NCBI GenBank assembly: GCA_947646735.1 | Contig: CANTFK010000829.1 | Span: 124,001 to 188,000 of the forward strand | Origin: Peronospora farinosa | Taxonomy: Eukaryota > Oomycota > Peronosporomycetes > Peronosporales > Peronosporaceae | Length of the DNA: 64,000 nucleotides | Reading direction: 5' to 3' | In this document: one piece after another, positions 22,102 to 33,834 of the stretch | Numbering within the stretch: the first letter of the stretch is position 1 | How the letters are laid out: each line of letters starts with the position of its first letter | Made by a program: the position numbers and the translations under genes | The notes under the pieces: generated by a model | Database searches by the model: none | What the model was told of the DNA's origin: nothing | The model's input: only the letters and a program-made list of their open reading frames with translations

Positions 22102-25085
22102 TCATGACTCTGCATTGCCTCGAATCGTTCCGAGTAGCCTGCCTGCGCTCATAGTCCCTAAGCAATCCTCCGCACTTGAGGTCCACCTCATCCACCCATT
22201 ACGGGTCAGGACATCTTTCCACTGTACCAGGTACTCACACTGGATCCGTCCGTACCTAGTTTTCCTTCCCATACCTCTGTCTAGAACTTTTTCCACTGCG
22301 TATGCGTCATCTTCCAATTCCTTAACCCAACTGTCTTCTGAAAATAGAGCCTCATCAAAATCCACCATGTCCACTTCGTCTACCACCAATACCGCATCTG
22401 GTCTATCCGGGTATTGCCGTACCAGCTTCAACTTCGAAATGTGTACCAACGGGTATATACGGTAGTCTGTTCCACTGATTTCTAGTCAATCACCAGTTCC
22501 CTCACTCGGAACGACCCATGCCATAGGTGTGCCAGCTTTCGAGCATAGCGCTCCTTGACCCGGTCCAAGTATAACCATACTTGGGACTCTACCTCAATAT
22601 TGCCATCAACCACCTCCTCATTGTGAGCCTGGGCTCGACTTTACATCGCCGATCGTAATAATATGCTGACCTGTTCTCTCGCTCGGCTATACTGACGTTG
22701 CACGGTATATCGCCATCGGCGGGGTTCAAATTCACGCCGCTTGGTGCTGCCCAACGTTATGGTGGTTTCTAGAGTACTTCGGGCGTCCCAGCCATGTACC
22801 AAGAAGAATGGCTTTTCCTTTCGGATTCGGTTCCGTGCCGTACTCAACGCGAAAGTGAGCCTTTTTGCATAGGCATCCCAGTCCTTCTGATCCACCTCTG
22901 ACACATACATTTTGATGGACCGTATAATTTTCGGTACCATTCTTTCTGCTGTGTCATTGGACTGTGGTCGATACGCCATAGTAGCTCGCTGTTTCTGCCA
23001 AATCATTCGGTTGAAGGCGCGAAAGAAATCTGACATGAAAGTGGGCATTCAGTCCTGTCGGATCGCCTCACTGGCTCCGAACCAAAGGAACACGCGCTCT
23101 TCTTATCCTTCTGCCACGGTTTGGGTCGCCCTAGAGGAGCTAGCCTTGGAAATCACATATCCTGCAAGAAGATCCCCCCAAATCAATAACTCCGTATTAA
23201 CCTTAAATGACTTAGGTAAAGATGGGATGTGATCCATCGCGATAGCTTGGAACGGGTAGGTAGCTTGAATATTTCCTGGGGTCCTTCCTCGCAAGGTGAG
23301 GCCACCTTTGCCAGTCTCACAGTCCACGCAAGTGCCAACATAGCGCTGAACACTCCGAAATAAGTCTTTCCAATGGAAATGTTCCGGATCCGTTGGTATG
23401 TACGGCCAATTCCCTGGTGTACCCCTTCTAGACTCGTATGGTAGTGGTGTAGAATGTCTTGTTGTAGACTTTCAGGTATAACTAGCCGAATCAACCCATC
23501 ACGGTCCTCGTCAGTTGTTACATAGTAAGGGCAGTACAAAAAAAGTTCGTCATCATCCAGAGCGCAGTTCATCTCAATCTTTCCACACGTAAATGCCATA
23601 AACCACTCCAATTACCCCGTAGTTATACTTTTAAATCACGTATCCACATCTCTTCATCTTGGGCTGCTGCAATTCGTTCGATCCTTACCTGTTGCACTAC
23701 TTCCTCCTGCAAGATTTCCGTCGGCATTATGGCTAGGGCCCGGGACCTCGTAACGGCTGCAACTAGCGGTGCAGGGTTTGATCCTTGGGTACCAAAAGCT
23801 CAGGTGGGCGATTAATTGCTTCGAGGTTCTTGAACTATTCTTCCGGTACCGTATCGACACCCTGTTGATGGTGCAGGGTCGCGTTAGCAAGTCAGTATGC
23901 ACTTTGATTCCATTCGCGCTTCATGTGTAGGAACTCATTTACGGGCCAGGGCCTGAGTTTTTCCAGGGCCTTCGACCGTCGTGCTTTCAGGCTCTGCTCC
24001 TTACACTCAATTTCTCCTCGCATCTGTCGAACGACCAGGCTAAATTTCCACATACAACCAGACGCCTACACTCCAAATTCTCCAGTAGAATGAAGCATAA
24101 CAATAGGCCTTCATACTCTGCCTCATTTACTGTTGCTTCAGTCAAATATCGGGAAGCATCGGCGACCACAGTCCATCCTGGGAGCTGCCGCACAATAGCA
24201 CTGCATTCCCCTCCTCCACGCTTAGCTCGTGCAGACCCATCAAAACTGACCACATAGAGGCTTTCCTCAGGCTCAACCGCAGGGGGAACCACCGTAATAG
24301 TTTGGAGCGGGTGTTTCCGAGGGGCAATCGAGGACAGGATGGAGTCCACATTTTTGCGAGGAGTTATACTGGCTGCCAATGTCCCCAGTATTTCATCCTC
24401 GCCCGCTTACACTTGACTACTTCTAGCGTCCTTTGAGACAGGAGTGCAGCCCAATTTCCAAGGCGGCCCTGAAGACCTAGTGACCGAACCAACCACGCTA
24501 ACGTGGATAGGACCTTGGTTGGACGGGTAACCAGCAATGTATAGAAAAGGTCCAATATCCGCAATAAAGCTAGTACTACCTTGTCCACCAAGCCATACTT
24601 ATCTCATTCGGCTTCAATGTCCGACTCGTTAAAGTCATTGGCATATATACACCCTCGTACTCCTGTGCCAGAGACGCCAAGAAAGCACACTCGCTAGAAT
24701 AGACCATAATGAAAGGTTCCCGGTCTGGATCGAAAAGACGGAAGATTGGGGCAGTGGCGGTTTTACTCTTTAACGTAGCAAATACCACCAGCACCCGGGC
24801 CCATCGGTCCTCCTCCTGGTAATCTTCCTGTATGTCTCTAATCCTACTTATCCGGTGTCGTAATACGTGATAGTCCAATTCCCTTAGTTCGTGCAAGATG
24901 GACGCATAAATTGCGTAGTCTTCTAGGAACCGACTGTAGTAATTGGAACTCCAGAGAAACGACTGCATAGCTTTTAGGGTGGTGGGAACGGTGTATCGAT
25001 AAAGGACTGGAGGTCCTTAAGGTGGGCCTCCAACCCTTCCGCCGATAATTGGTGGCTAAGGTAATTTACCTTTTGACAACCCCAT
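22102..25085 (-). pseudogene. Ty3/gypsy pol with two RNase H domains, truncated
   Basis: Read on the minus strand from 25085 down: the end of the reverse transcriptase (KVNYLSHQLSAEGLE), the connection/RNase H region (24968-24576; SFLWSSNYYSRFLEDYA, TSRTLKPNE), and a second, plant/archaeal-type RNase H (24379-23987; VVSFDGSARAKRGGGECS, NEAEYEGLLL). The third acidic position of that RNase H appears as GNL rather than GDS. Then come the integrase zinc domain and core (23611-22641; AYRPQSNDTAERM), a VHISKLK block and a chromodomain (22449-22200; AYAVEKVLDRG, EYLVQWKD). Many frame changes show decay. It is cut at 25085, where a plus-strand element begins. Confidence 0.8.
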
Positions 25086-27608
25086 GAGCTCTTGACCGCA
25101 CTAATTGATAAGTTCCACTTGTCACACCATGACGGTTTTCGCAGTAATGAATATTTCTTGGTGATCGCGATGAATTATGCATTCAATTGCATACTGGGCA
25201 TGCCATGGTTGGCATGTTATAAGTCTTATATTGACTGGTTAGCCAGATCAGTGAGACTTCGACGCAAGTTAGACGTCAGTGAAGTGTTTACACATCTCTT
25301 GGTGTCTCCAAGTGACTGGCCTAACTTCACAATCGTGGATCGTGATTCCACGACGTAGGCGGTGCACAGAGCGAGCGATGACCCTCTCTGTACTGCTTGT
25401 GCTGTTCTTCGAGACACAAGTGACAATAACTTCTCGCTACACAGCGAGGAGAAAGACGAGGGCGACGCGTTCTAACAGGGGTTCCCGCGCGTCATTAATG
25501 AGGTTGAACAGGGTTCCCGCATGCACATGCAGTGGTTGAACCGGGATTCCCATCTACACCTATCGTGGTTGAGCAGGGGCTCCCACAAGGGAAATGTGAC
25601 GACGAGCAAGAGATCACCAACGAGTTTGACGTGGACGGAAAGGAGTCTTCGCGTGTGAGCATGATGGTTGAACCGGAGTTTCCCATCATCACCCATTGTG
25701 GTCGACCTAGGTTTCTACATGGGCAAATTGTGGTTGATCAGGGGATCCGACACGTGTACAACGTGGACGGACAGGAGTCCCCACGCGAGAACAAGATGGT
25801 CGAACGGAGGTTCCCACAGGTGCAAATTGTGGTTTAGTAGAGGTTCCTACACGGGTCTACGACGGCAAAGCAGGAGCTCCCGCATCAAGTGTAGAAGTTC
25901 GAGTTTGGGCTACTCCAGTCAAGTGTTTCCGGCATTATGGATGAGGTACATCTTTTGCCTAGAGGGGGTGGGTTCGCCAGCTTCGAGTAGTGGCTCGAAG
26001 CACGATAGGGACAACAGCATCGAGATTTCAGCGTTGGAATGTGTCTACGCTATCGTGTATGTGGAATGGAGCTCACAAAGACGCCGATACATTGAAGCGG
26101 CGAGTCCACCTCGCGACGCGTCTTCTATTACAAGCCTTCCAGGGCTCTCCTTGAATCTTTCCTACGTGATTTTAAGGGAAGCACTGTGGAACAAGTGTGT
26201 CTAATCACCATCGAGGTGGTTACCGTGACAAAACGAGTATCATATGACGCGTCCTCGAAGCGCTGAGCCAAAGCCAGCACGTGAAGAAAGATTTGCGTCA
26301 CAATCATAGGACGCTCTGCGAGGGTCTGGTAACCCTGTCTGAACGAGTCGTGGGCTATCAGTCGATACTGATGAAACCAGCTGAGAAAAACTACCCGGTT
26401 TACGACAAGGAGTTGCTAGCTATGCGCTACGCACTCATCAAGTTTCGCGTACAGCTGCTTGGTGAACGTAAATTTGCTTTGTATACTAACCATGCATCGC
26501 TGCGCACAGCAATAAAGAGCCCACCATGGTCCCAACGGATGGCACGATGGCTCTCATTCTTCTTCGAATACAATGTCGTCGTACATTATAATTCAGGCAA
26601 GACCAACATTTTTGCCGACGCTCTGTCACGACGCCCCGACTACGATCCTCGGACTGATGACGAGGATGATGATGATCGATGTGCGATATGTGTATCACTA
26701 GATTTAACTCGGGTTACACCCGAGCTGTGCCTATTCGACGAGATCGTCGCAGCGTACAAGAGCTTCCACATTATGCGGACATTATCGATTATATACTGCG
26801 TGGTCCCAGCGATGTTATACTGGGAGCTTTATCACGAAACAAGCGCGATCACGTTCTCGATACAGTTTAAAAGGAGATTTGCTTCTATACATCATCGATC
26901 AATTCGATGCTTCTCGCACGTTGATCGTTAACGACATGGATTGGCGTTTTCAAGTCATCCACGAGTATCACGATGTCCCTGATGGAGGTGATTTGTCGGG
27001 GAAAGACTTTCGCGGCTGTGTCTCTGGAATTCTTCATATCCCTCTTGTATAAGTACGTACGCAACTGGATTCGAACGTGTAAAATCTGCCAGCGTGTGAA
27101 GCCATCTCCATCGTCGCAGGCTCCCCTGAGACCGTTGCCGATTGCAGCTGAGGCCTGGCGATCAGTTTCGATGGACTTCATCTTCGGGCTCGTGCCCGGA
27201 GCCAAGCTCGAACGGGTATCCTGGTGTTTGCTGACAGATTCAACAAGATGACACACCTAGTGCCTGTTCACGCTAAGATCACCGCGGTTGAGATCGCTAT
27301 GAACTTCATTGACGCGGTGTTCCGCCATCATGGCCTTCCAGAAACATTGTTTCGGACCGTGATCCGCGATTCTCATCCGCATTTTGGACTTCACTGTTCG
27401 AGCTACTCGGGACAAAACTACAGATTTCGACAGCGGTCCATCCGGAAATGGATGGGCAAGCCGAGCGCGTGAACCGGGTCCTCGAAGATGTTCTTCGAAG
27501 TTATGCTACGTCATTCACAAGTTGGAGTGCATTTTTACCACTCGCTGAGTTGGCACACAATATGTCGTACACGCGTCAACGGGGTTGACGCCATTTTTGT
27601 GAATTCGG
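25086..27608 (+). pseudogene. 5'-truncated and internally deleted Ty3/gypsy copy
   Basis: Begins in the distal protease segment (NYAFNCILGMPWLA, then DVSEVFTHLLVSPSDWP; 25150-25325), closely related to 10670-10830. A decayed 66-bp repeat region follows (25450-25880). The reverse transcriptase is missing: the sequence passes from the linker (to about 26330) to RNase H (26371-26640; NYPVYDKELLAMRYALIKF). There the catalytic YTDH reads YTNH. Integrase pieces follow (27030-27600; SMDFIFGLVPG, then a DGQ-type core after frame changes). Confidence 0.8.
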
Positions 27609-27855
27609 CCATAAACCAATAATAAAATGACGCGCAGTATCCGCTAATTGGATACTGCCCTATTCCTACTTATGTAATAATGTACTTACCCTATAACTAC
27701 TTATGTAATAGGTTGCCTCATTACATCATCCTCTCTTTGAGTTGCGCTTCTACAACGTAAGCAAATAGCATACTTCTTTTTCACCGAAACTCCAACTGCA
27801 CAACCTCAAACCTGCTTAGTGACACACAACTGAGCAGCATGGACCCTGCGCGCCA
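27609..27855 (-). mobile_element. Inverted polypurine tract / LTR-start block
   Basis: The reverse complement reads TGTAATGAGGCAACCTATTA (LTR start) preceded by the purine tract and the hairpin region seen in each 414-bp unit. The neighbouring integrase and LTR end are in plus orientation, so about 250 bp has been flipped in place. Confidence 0.75.
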
Positions 27856-28027
27856 GGCTCAATAGTTAGACAATAATAAACTCTTATTTAAGTAGCTAGG
27901 AAGCATACTCGCACTTACTGCGAATTAAAACAGACAAAAATAAAACAGAAGTATATTTACAAGTTTAATACGAGCGCTTCCTCAACGCCCTTTTAGTTAA
28001 GACAGTAACGAGCTCTTATCCTGTTAC
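27856..28027 (+). mobile_element. 3' part of LTR of the truncated copy
   Basis: GCTAGGAAGCATACTCGCAC, then GCGAATTAAAACAGACAAAA, then CGCTTCCTCAACGCCC and CCTGTTAC follow the order of the distal half of the 319-bp LTR in plus orientation. No target duplication partner was found because the 5' end is missing. Confidence 0.75.
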
Positions 28028-28636
28028 CCGTTTGGATAGGCCCTCAAGCATGGCCAGCACCTGGCCCGCCCCCCCCCCCCCCCCGGGTGTTGCCGACTTC
28101 TCTTCCAAGTGGTTGTCAGCGGTCTTGTTAGGACCGTCACATACCACGACGGGATCAGCTTGAGCAGCTGGCATCGCGCTTGATTGGGCGCATAACCTGT
28201 AAAAAATAAATGTTGTGCCCTTGAAGCATTAAAAGTAGAGGCAGAAGTAAAAGTAAAATATATTTAGCATTATTACTTTTTTGTATGTTAATACTACAAC
28301 ATGTGCCCCAGCTGCACTACAACTTGACCATGTACTAGTCAGATGGCACTGATCTTACATGCCCATTTCGTGCGGTGGCCCTACACTGCAACCGTATCTC
28401 CTTGTCCCAACTATCAAGTTGTTGCTTAGCCGTTCCACCTGTCAAGCCGTTGCCCTGCCTCTCCCTGTCCCAGCTCCACGATGCTCTCCTTGTAGTCCCA
28501 TATGTCAGACAGCCGGTCAAACAGGTGACACCGTCCCACAATATAGCACTTGAGTTTATAACCTTTAAGAACCTGTCACACACTATGGTTTCTATCAATA
28601 TAATGGACACCTTGCCCTGACATGGTATCAATAAAG
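28028..28636. other. Unassigned spacer with a 16-bp C run
   Basis: No gene recognised. It has a poly-C run at 28069-28084 and AT-rich sequence at 28200-28300. From about 28605 it resembles the ataxin-10 3' flank. A minus-strand frame at 28631-28335 is not recognisable. Confidence 0.4.
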
Positions 28637-29672
28637 AATTCTCTCAGTTCAGAAAGCTCGATACTTGCCGTCGTTGCTATCGACAGACTCCACGGACTAT
28701 CGCTGAAAATCAGCAGTCTTAACATTTTAGTTGCATTGACTACGTCACCCGTCGCACTAATGACTCGATCAAAGATTGGGACCGTAAGTCCGCTTGCTTC
28801 ATTGCGAGTGGATTGATGAGATATTTTTAATTCTCACTAAATAAGGAGTTAGATTGTGTCGGCAGCACTCAAAATATGAAAAAGAGTATGGACGTTGTGG
28901 TTTTCGCAATATAAAAGAATGTATCCTGGTTGCTGTCCTACCTGAACTGTCTTGGTTCTTAATTTTACTTGCAGACGGACTATCTGTCGCAGGACAAGTA
29001 GCGAGCGAGTTTTAGGCAGCAAAAAGGGCTAATGCACCGCCATTTTTACTAAAGAAACTTTCGCGCGTGTCGGTATTCCACTGTGGACTTAGGTCAGTCA
29101 GCTCTCGATTAGGATAAGACAAAACTGCGCAAAGCAAAATTTGTTTTCCACGTTTGGCGGTTCAATACACCGACAATATCGATAAGTTCACAAATGATTG
29201 TTTCATCACCTTCTGTTCGGATGATCTAATGGCGCGGTACCAGGTCCTAATCATACCAGGGGCTTTCCTACAACCCCGACAGCTTTTGATTGTGGAATGA
29301 TACAGTCGTTGAAAAAGCGTGCACGCGTACCAGTGAACACTGACGAGCATCGACGGTGTATTCTACCCAGCCATACGGGAGGATCGCAAGACAGCTGTAG
29401 AAATACCTGTAGTTATATCGAAACTAGAGCTGTAAATGTCATACATACAAAAACCTTCGTAGCGATATGACAAGCTTGATTTATGCATGCTCGTTCAATC
29501 GCAATGACCTCGTGCTTTCGAGATCTTAAAACGACTCCCATCCATGCTTTGAACAGCACAACCAACATGTAGGATCCCATTTACCAGTTGAGAGCTCATT
29601 TAACAATCGGCCACGTCCCAATCATCCTGCTTCAGTTCACCTTTTCGGCAAAGCTTCCACTACAAGACAAAC

Positions 29673-30392
29673 ATGAAAGTGTTGCTCGGTGTTGCTTTGA
29701 CTGCAGCGGCCATGTTGAGTACTTCGGCCAACCCGTGTGACAATTTCAGCACCGCGGTGTCGGGTGAGTACATTATCTACAATAACATGTGGAATCACCA
29801 AATCGCTGGCCCCAACAGTAAGCAGTGTACCTACCTGACTGGTGAAGGTCACGGTTTCGTCTCCTGGAATACAACATACACGTACCCGTACAATGTCAAC
29901 ACCTACACGCAGGTCAAGTCTTTTGCGAATGCCGCCCTCAAAATGAACCCTGTACTTTTGTCTAAAGTGAAGGCAATCAATTCCCGTATGGACTACACGG
30001 TATCCAACATCAAACGTGACACCGTAGCCGATGTTGCCTACGACCTGTTCACGTCTTCGACACCAAGAGGGAAGAAAGAGAACGAGATCATGATTTGGCT
30101 GGCCGCCATCGGCGGTGCTTTGCCTATAGGGAACCAAAAATTGATTACAGCGACCATCGCAGGCTACCAGTGGCACTACTACGTGGGTAAGAACGGAGAC
30201 ATGAATGTGTACTCTTTCGTTGCTACCCAGCAGGTGAGCGCCTTCCGTGGTAACCTCATGGAGTTCTTTCACTACGTCAAGCTCAATACCAATCAATACC
30301 TCATTAAGGTGGAATGTGGTACGGAGCCCTTCGTTGGCACAGATGTGACTCTGAAGGTATCACACTACTCGGCCGCGATCGTGACGGCTTAG
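29673..30392 (+). CDS. Secreted GH12 xyloglucan-specific endoglucanase, copy 1
   Basis: A 239-residue, single-exon glycoside hydrolase family 12 protein of the XEG1 type, which cuts the beta-1,4-glucan backbone of plant cell-wall xyloglucan outside the cell. It has a signal peptide (MKVLLGVALTAAAMLSTSA, cut before NPCD), then the family beta-sandwich core: YIIYNNMWN, VADVAYDLFTSS, the nucleophile Glu in NEIMIWLAA (about residue 140) and the acid/base Glu in GTEPFVGTD (about residue 220). Length and both catalytic residues match active family members. In Phytophthora such proteins are also sensed by the plant as damage signals. A near-identical copy follows 2851 bp downstream. Confidence 0.93.
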   Translation: MKVLLGVALTAAAMLSTSANPCDNFSTAVSGEYIIYNNMWNHQIAGPNSKQCTYLTGEGHGFVSWNTTYTYPYNVNTYTQVKSFANAALKMNPVLLSKVKAINSRMDYTVSNIKRDTVADVAYDLFTSSTPRGKKENEIMIWLAAIGGALPIGNQKLITATIAGYQWHYYVGKNGDMNVYSFVATQQVSAFRGNLMEFFHYVKLNTNQYLIKVECGTEPFVGTDVTLKVSHYSAAIVTA

Positions 30393-30927
30393 AAGCACAG
30401 TGTCCGTTCGTCTACATTTGCGCAATCACTGTAGCTCGACAAACAGTCAGAATACGACCACCCACTGTCCTCGGGTGAGTAAACGTCTGTTTCTGCTTCG
30501 AGCACGGGACCCATGTCTTCGACGCCTAGCACCCCCATCCCGACTAAATCATTGTATCATCTGGATGAACTGAATGGTAGACGGACACATGGATGTTTGT
30601 TGACGACGATAGAGGAGCGTGAATGTAGTTATCATCGTGATAATAAACCTTTACTTCATACGATCTTGTTCGATGTCTGTACAGCTTCTTTGGTGTTCCA
30701 ATCTGACACTATCACTAATGTACACATATCCATGCACGTAGTCACGCATTTGATTTCTAGTACAGGTCACAGTGACCATTACTAGTATCTATCGACATCA
30801 TAGAAAACGACAGATTGACAGTCCCGTGAACAATCGACGAGTAACTAAAGGAAATTAAAGAGACTCTAAAGAAAACCACAGTTACGCAAAACCTTTCTAC
30901 CACGTGTATACTTTTTAACAATTGACT

Positions 30928-30983
30928 GATCGACAGACAAGTAGTACCAAACTAGTAAAGTATTTGGTACTTGTCTGTCGATC
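30928..30983. repeat. Hairpin downstream of GH12 copy 1
   Basis: GATCGACAGACAA pairs with TTGTCTGTCGATC, and GTACCAAA with TTTGGTAC, leaving a 3-nt bulge and a short loop. The same hairpin lies in the other two units. Confidence 0.75.
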
Positions 30984-32523
30984 TGTACCAGGACGTGGGA
31001 TGGCGTGGCTTTTTTGGCGGACTGACGTACACTGACTCGATCGAGTCTTGGCTTGGCTGGCCCGTTTGGTGAAGCCGGTTTGGTACTGTGGGTTTGGTCC
31101 CACGTGTTCTTTTTGAGCGTCCTTCATGAAGTTCGCCGGGTTGAGCCAGCAAAATAAGCTAGTGCATAGGAGAACGACGTAGTCATGACAGAAGATCAGG
31201 GGATTTTTTTGACGACGAAAGATAAGAATACTAAAACCACATTAGCATCAATCTAGCGCTGCCTACATGTTGTCATCTCTTGCCCATCAGTAGTAAAGAC
31301 ATGCTCCCGTCGTCATGACCTACAACAGTTAATGCAACATACAGCCGAGTACGTCGGCATACTGCTGGTAAATGAGCAAGCGATGGAGCAAGTCGAGGGC
31401 TGAAGCACCACTTCATTGGACCTTTGCAGTCCTTGATAGGATAGGATAGACCTCCTGTCGTCATTCACACACGTAGCCGTTTTAAGGCATAATGCTCTCA
31501 GCTCAGTAAGCTCGATACTTGCCGTCGTTGCTATCGACAGACTTTACGGACTATCGCTGAAAATCAGCAGTCTTAACATTTTAGTTGCATTGACTACGTC
31601 ACCCGTCGCACTAATGACTCGATCAAAGATTGGGACCGTAAGTCCGCTTGCTTCATTGCGAGTGGATTGATGAGATATTTTTAATTCTCACCAAATAAGG
31701 AGTTAGATTGTGTCGGCAGCACTCAAAATATGAAAAAGAGTATGGACGTTGTGGTTTTCGCAATATAAAAGAATGTATCCTGGTTGCTGTCCTACCTGAA
31801 CTGTCTTGGTTCTTAATTTTACTTGCAGACGGACTATCTGTCGCAGGACAAGTAGCGAGTTTTAGGCAGCAAAAAGGGCTAATGCACCGCCATTTTTACT
31901 AAAGAAAACTTTCGCGCGTGTCGGTATTCCACTGTGTACTTAGGTCAGTCAGCTCTTGATTAGGATAAGACAAAACTGCGCAAAGCAAAATTTGTTTTCC
32001 ACGTTTGGCGGTTCAATACACGGACAATATCGATAAGTTCACAAATGATTGTTTCATCACCTTCTGTTCGGATGATCTAATGGCGCGGTACCAGGTCCTA
32101 ATCATACCAGGGGCTTTCCTACAACCCCGACAGCTTTTGATTGTGGAATGATACAGTCGTTGAAAAAGCGTGCACGCGTACCAGTGAACACTGACGAGCA
32201 TCGACGGTGTATTCTACCCAGCCATACGGGAGGATCGCAAGACAGCTGTAGAAATACCTGTAGTTATATCGAAACTAGAGCTGTAAATGTCATACATACA
32301 AAAACCTTCGTAGCGATATGACAAGCTTGATTTATGCATGCTCGTTCAATCGCAATGACCTCGTGCTTTCGAGATCTTAAAACGACTCCCATCCATGCTT
32401 TGAACAGCACAACCAACATGTAGGATCCCATTTACCAGTTGAGAGCTCATTTAACAATCGGCCACGTCCCAATCATCCTGCTTCAGTTCACCTTTTCGGC
32501 AAAGCTTCCATTACAAGACAAAC

Positions 32524-33243
32524 ATGAAAGTGTTGCTCGGTGTTGCTTTGACTGCAGCGGCCATGTTGAGTACTTCGGCCAACCCGTGTGACAATTTCAG
32601 CACCGCGGTGTCGGGTGAGTACATTATCTACAATAACATGTGGAATCACCAAATCGCTGGCCCCAACAGTAAGCAGTGTACCTACCTGACTGGTGAAGGT
32701 CACGGTTTCGTCTCCTGGAGTACAACATACACGTACCCGTACAATGTCAACACCCACACGCAGGTTAAGTCTTTTGCAAATGCCGCCCTCAAAATGAACC
32801 CTGTACTTTTGTCTAAAGTGAAGGCAATCAATTCCCGTATGGACTACACGGTATCCAACATCAAACGTGACACCGTAGCCGATGTTGCCTACGACCTGTT
32901 CACGTCTTCGACACCAAGAGGGAAGAAAGAGAACGAGATCATGATTTGGCTGGCCGCCATCGGCGGTGCTTTGCCTATAGGGAACCAAAAATTGATTACA
33001 GCGACCATCGCAGGCTACCAGTGGCACTACTACGTGGGTAAGAACGGAGACATGAATGTGTACTCTTTCGTTGCTACCCAGCAGGTGAGCGCCTTCCGTG
33101 GTAACCTCATGGAGTTCTTTCACTACGTCAAGCTCAATACCAATCAATACCTCATTAAGGTGGAATGTGGTACGGAGCCCTTCGTTGGCACAGATGTGAC
33201 TCTGAAGGTATCACACTACTCGGCCGCGATCGTGACGGCTTAG
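32524..33243 (+). CDS. Secreted GH12 xyloglucan-specific endoglucanase, copy 2
   Basis: 239 residues with the same signal peptide and the same catalytic glutamates (NEIMIWL and GTEPFVG) as copy 1. By eye the proteins differ at two positions: Asn to Ser in VSWxTTYTY and Tyr to His in NVNTxTQ. Flanking spacer is also nearly identical for about 1 kb on each side, including any promoter, so both copies are likely expressed alike. The near identity points to a recent duplication or continuing gene conversion. Confidence 0.93.
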   Translation: MKVLLGVALTAAAMLSTSANPCDNFSTAVSGEYIIYNNMWNHQIAGPNSKQCTYLTGEGHGFVSWSTTYTYPYNVNTHTQVKSFANAALKMNPVLLSKVKAINSRMDYTVSNIKRDTVADVAYDLFTSSTPRGKKENEIMIWLAAIGGALPIGNQKLITATIAGYQWHYYVGKNGDMNVYSFVATQQVSAFRGNLMEFFHYVKLNTNQYLIKVECGTEPFVGTDVTLKVSHYSAAIVTA

Positions 33244-33778
33244 AAGCACAGTGTCCGTTCGTCTACATTTGCGCAATCACTGTAGCTCGACAAACAGTCA
33301 GAATACGACCACCCACTGTCCTCGGGTGAGTAAACGCCTGTTTCTGCTTCGAGCACGGGACCCATGTCTTCGATGCCTAGCACCCCCATCCCGACTAAAT
33401 CATTGTATCATCTGGATGAACTGAATGGTAGACGGACACATGGATGTTTGTTGACGACGATAGAGGAGCGTGAATGTAGTTATCATCGTGATAATAAACC
33501 TTTACTTCATACGATCTTGTTCGATGTCTGTACAGCTTCTTTGGTGTTCCAATCTGACACTATCACTAATGTACACATATCCATGCACGTAGTCACGCAT
33601 TTGATTTCTAGTACAGGTCACAGTGACCATTACTAGTATCTATCGACATCATAGAAAACGACAGATTGACAGTCCCGTGAATAATCGACGAGTAACTAAA
33701 GGAAATTAAAGAGACTCTAAAGAAAACCACAGTTACGCAAAACCTTTCTACCACGTGTATACTTTATAACAATTGACT

Positions 33779-33834
33779 GATCGACAGACAAGTAGTACCA
33801 AACTAGTAAAGTATTTGGTACTTGTCTGTCGATC
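33779..33834. repeat. Hairpin downstream of GH12 copy 2
   Basis: Same bulged inverted repeat as at 30928-30983. Confidence 0.75.

Larger units (their letters stand above)
28637..31490 (+). repeat. GH12 tandem unit 1 (about 2854 bp)
   Basis: Starts at AATTCTCTCAGTTCAG and is repeated, with few differences, from 31491 and from 34350. It holds about 1 kb of upstream spacer, the GH12 gene, and about 1.1 kb of downstream spacer with a hairpin. Unit 1 has a 4-bp CGAG insertion near 29006 relative to the others. Confidence 0.9.

Noticed and set aside
29637..30296. 219-codon frame opposite GH12 copy 1, repeated at 32488-33147
   Set aside because: It is antisense to a well-supported secreted enzyme and recurs only because the unit is duplicated; no domain or signal.
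30513..30785. 90-codon frame downstream of each GH12 gene
   Set aside because: Kept in all three units, but the units are too similar for this to show selection; no recognisable domain.
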